Shown here: piece after piece, positions 62,751 through 64,000 of the stretch
How the letters are laid out: every line of letters starts with the position of its first letter
Numbering within the stretch: the stretch's first letter is position 1
Assembly: GCF_000472905.1 (NCBI RefSeq)
Contig: NZ_AXAR01000007.1
Coordinates: forward strand, 62,001 to 126,000
Reading direction: 5' to 3'
Source: Alicyclobacillus pomorum DSM 14955
GTDB lineage: Bacteria > Bacillota > Bacilli > Alicyclobacillales > Alicyclobacillaceae
DNA length: 64,000 nucleotides
The notes under the pieces: model-generated
The model's input: the letters and a program-made list of their open reading frames with translations, nothing else
What the model was told of the DNA's origin: nothing
Databases searched by the model: none
Made by a program: the position numbers and the translations under genes

Positions 62751-64000
62751 GTGCTGCGTCCGTTTCGATTTTTACATACAGCGGACATTCATCTCGGTAC
62801 ACCGTTTGTCGGGGCCAACCAGCGCGTGTCGGAGGCGTGGTTGGAGCGGTTGAAAGACGCGTCGTACCGCGTGTTTGAACGCATTGTCCGGGCGGCGCTG
62901 GACCACGACGTGCAGTTTGTCACCATCGCTGGGGACTTGTTTGACTCCGCGTCCGTTCCGATGAGTGTCTTCTTTGAACTGCGGCGTGGTTTTGAGACCT
63001 TGCAGCGCGCCGGAATCAAAGTTTTTCTGTGTCACGGCAATCACGATCCGCTCGATGCCACGCACCCGTTCACTTGGCCAGACAACGTGGTGACCTTTCC
63101 TCCAATTCCTGCATCGTTGTCGGATGATGATGTCGTGGCCTCCCATGTATTTGAAACGGCAGGACAAACTCGAGTCCAGGTCAGCGGATTCAGCTATCGC
63201 AGCCCGCAACTGTTTGCCTCGTTGGCCGCACAGTTTGTGCGCCGACCGGATGTGGACTACGCGATTGGACTGTACCACGGCGTGGTCGGATCCGCATCCG
63301 GACATGCCAACTACGCGGCCACGTCCCTTGCAGAGTTGGAGAAACGGAATTTCGACTTTTGGGGACTTGGCCACATTCATCAGGCGGGCGTGTTAAAGCC
63401 GCAAAACCCGGTTGTCTTGTACCCGGGAAATCCTCAAGGACGACACATCAAGGAGAGCGGTGCTCACGGCGTGTACCTCGTCGACGTCCTGGAGGACGGC
63501 CGGACGAAGCTGCAGTTTGTGCCCACCGATACCGTTCGTTTTGCCACCGTGAAGCTGGCATTGGATGATATCGAAGATCTTGCCGAGGTGCGAGAACAGC
63601 TTCGCGACGAGATTGCACACGTCATGCAACGGAACGCACAGCACGGTGGAGGTGTGGTCCTTCGCATTCAGTTGTCGGGACGGACGCGTCTGCACAACGT
63701 ACTGTCCGGTCAAGAGGTGGACATGGCCGAAGCGCTCCAAGCGGATCTGGAACATCTCCAGTGGCCTGTCTGCATTGAACGAGTCGACGTGGAAACGGAA
63801 CCTCCGCTGGATCGCGCGGCGTTAGCACACAGTCGGACCTTTGTGGGTGAAGTCCTGCGGCTGTGCGACGACTATCGACAGGACGCCGAGGCTACCCGTT
63901 CGGCATTGCGGCGGTTGTTGCAAGATCTCTTTCACCCTGGCACAGGCCTTTCCGTTGACAACTGGTCCGACGAAGACGTGCTCCAATTGCTCCGCGATGC
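62751..64000 (+). CDS. YhaO/SbcD-like DNA repair nuclease (3' end missing)
   Basis: The frame is open from GTG 62751 (SD GGAGGGG) to the window edge, 416 codons so far. Calcineurin-type metallophosphoesterase motifs: HTADIHLG (Asp12, His14), GDLFD (~63), GNHD (~96), HGVVGS and GHIHQ (~207). It belongs to the SbcD-Mre11 family, nearer to YhaO, whose partner YhaN is an SMC-like ATPase expected just downstream. The enzyme processes DNA ends. Confidence 0.88.
   Translation, partial: MLRPFRFLHTADIHLGTPFVGANQRVSEAWLERLKDASYRVFERIVRAALDHDVQFVTIAGDLFDSASVPMSVFFELRRGFETLQRAGIKVFLCHGNHDPLDATHPFTWPDNVVTFPPIPASLSDDDVVASHVFETAGQTRVQVSGFSYRSPQLFASLAAQFVRRPDVDYAIGLYHGVVGSASGHANYAATSLAELEKRNFDFWGLGHIHQAGVLKPQNPVVLYPGNPQGRHIKESGAHGVYLVDVLEDGRTKLQFVPTDTVRFATVKLALDDIEDLAEVREQLRDEIAHVMQRNAQHGGGVVLRIQLSGRTRLHNVLSGQEVDMAEALQADLEHLQWPVCIERVDVETEPPLDRAALAHSRTFVGEVLRLCDDYRQDAEATRSALRRLLQDLFHPGTGLSVDNWSDEDVLQLLRD

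Overview
The window comes from a chromosome of an endospore-forming, low-G+C-type Gram-positive (Bacillota). The gene order, the mid-50s G+C estimated by eye, the T-box before tyrS, a bacilliredoxin, the spore genes (yunB-like, spoVB, Spo0E family, LysM coat-type protein, SigI/RsgI) and a coproporphyrin-type hemEHY operon fit the class Bacilli. A member of the Alicyclobacillaceae (Alicyclobacillus, Effusibacillus, Tumebacillus and relatives) is my best guess, not a proven assignment. No rRNA, tRNA, CRISPR array, insertion sequence or prophage module was recognised.

Layout. 1-6.6 kb: end of pheS, then pheT, zapA, cvpA, an opposed YvlD-like membrane gene and mutS2. 6.6-16.6 kb: a class A penicillin-binding protein (opposed), T-box-tyrS, yunB, a LysM protein with an overlapping CotS-type kinase-like gene, a nitrilase coupled to nadE, and yebC. 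16.6-26.6 kb: a secreted bofC-position protein behind a sigma-G-type promoter, a YtrA-like regulator with a decayed ABC transporter, then ruvCAB, sigI-rsgI and queA-tgt-yajC. 26.6-39.5 kb: a conserved Bacilli block (YrzE-like, DUF421, spoVB, comN, secD, secF, a cation diffusion facilitator, recJ, apt, relA, dtd, an MBL hydrolase).

39.5-45.8 kb is the accessory part: small ORFs, a 20-bp-arm palindrome, a lipoprotein, a 967-residue fibre protein and azoR, then a Spo0E-type phosphatase. 46-64 kb: hemE-hemH-hemY, a bacilliredoxin, a soluble two-component pair, a QueA paralog coupled to an SDR, an aromatic-acid-exporter-like protein, an FAH-family enzyme, a DtxR-family regulator, a DacF-like carboxypeptidase, an amino acid permease, a TM2 protein, dusB, an MFS transporter and the start of a YhaO/SbcD-like nuclease.

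Two things stand out. First, the fibre protein has 179 consecutive Ala-X-X triplets in perfect register, followed by YadA-like 14-residue head repeats and a Peptidase_G2-type self-processing domain, with no phage genes around it. Second, three sporulation-type genes (yunB-like, DUF421, DacF-like) start behind perfect inverted repeats whose 3' arm contains the Shine-Dalgarno sequence and whose loop or 5' arm contains a candidate sporulation -10 element. Read-through mRNA would then be translationally silent, while mRNA from the internal promoter would be active. Other points are a YtrA operator matching the known B. subtilis site beside a dying transporter, and a DtxR-family protein lacking two primary-site metal ligands.
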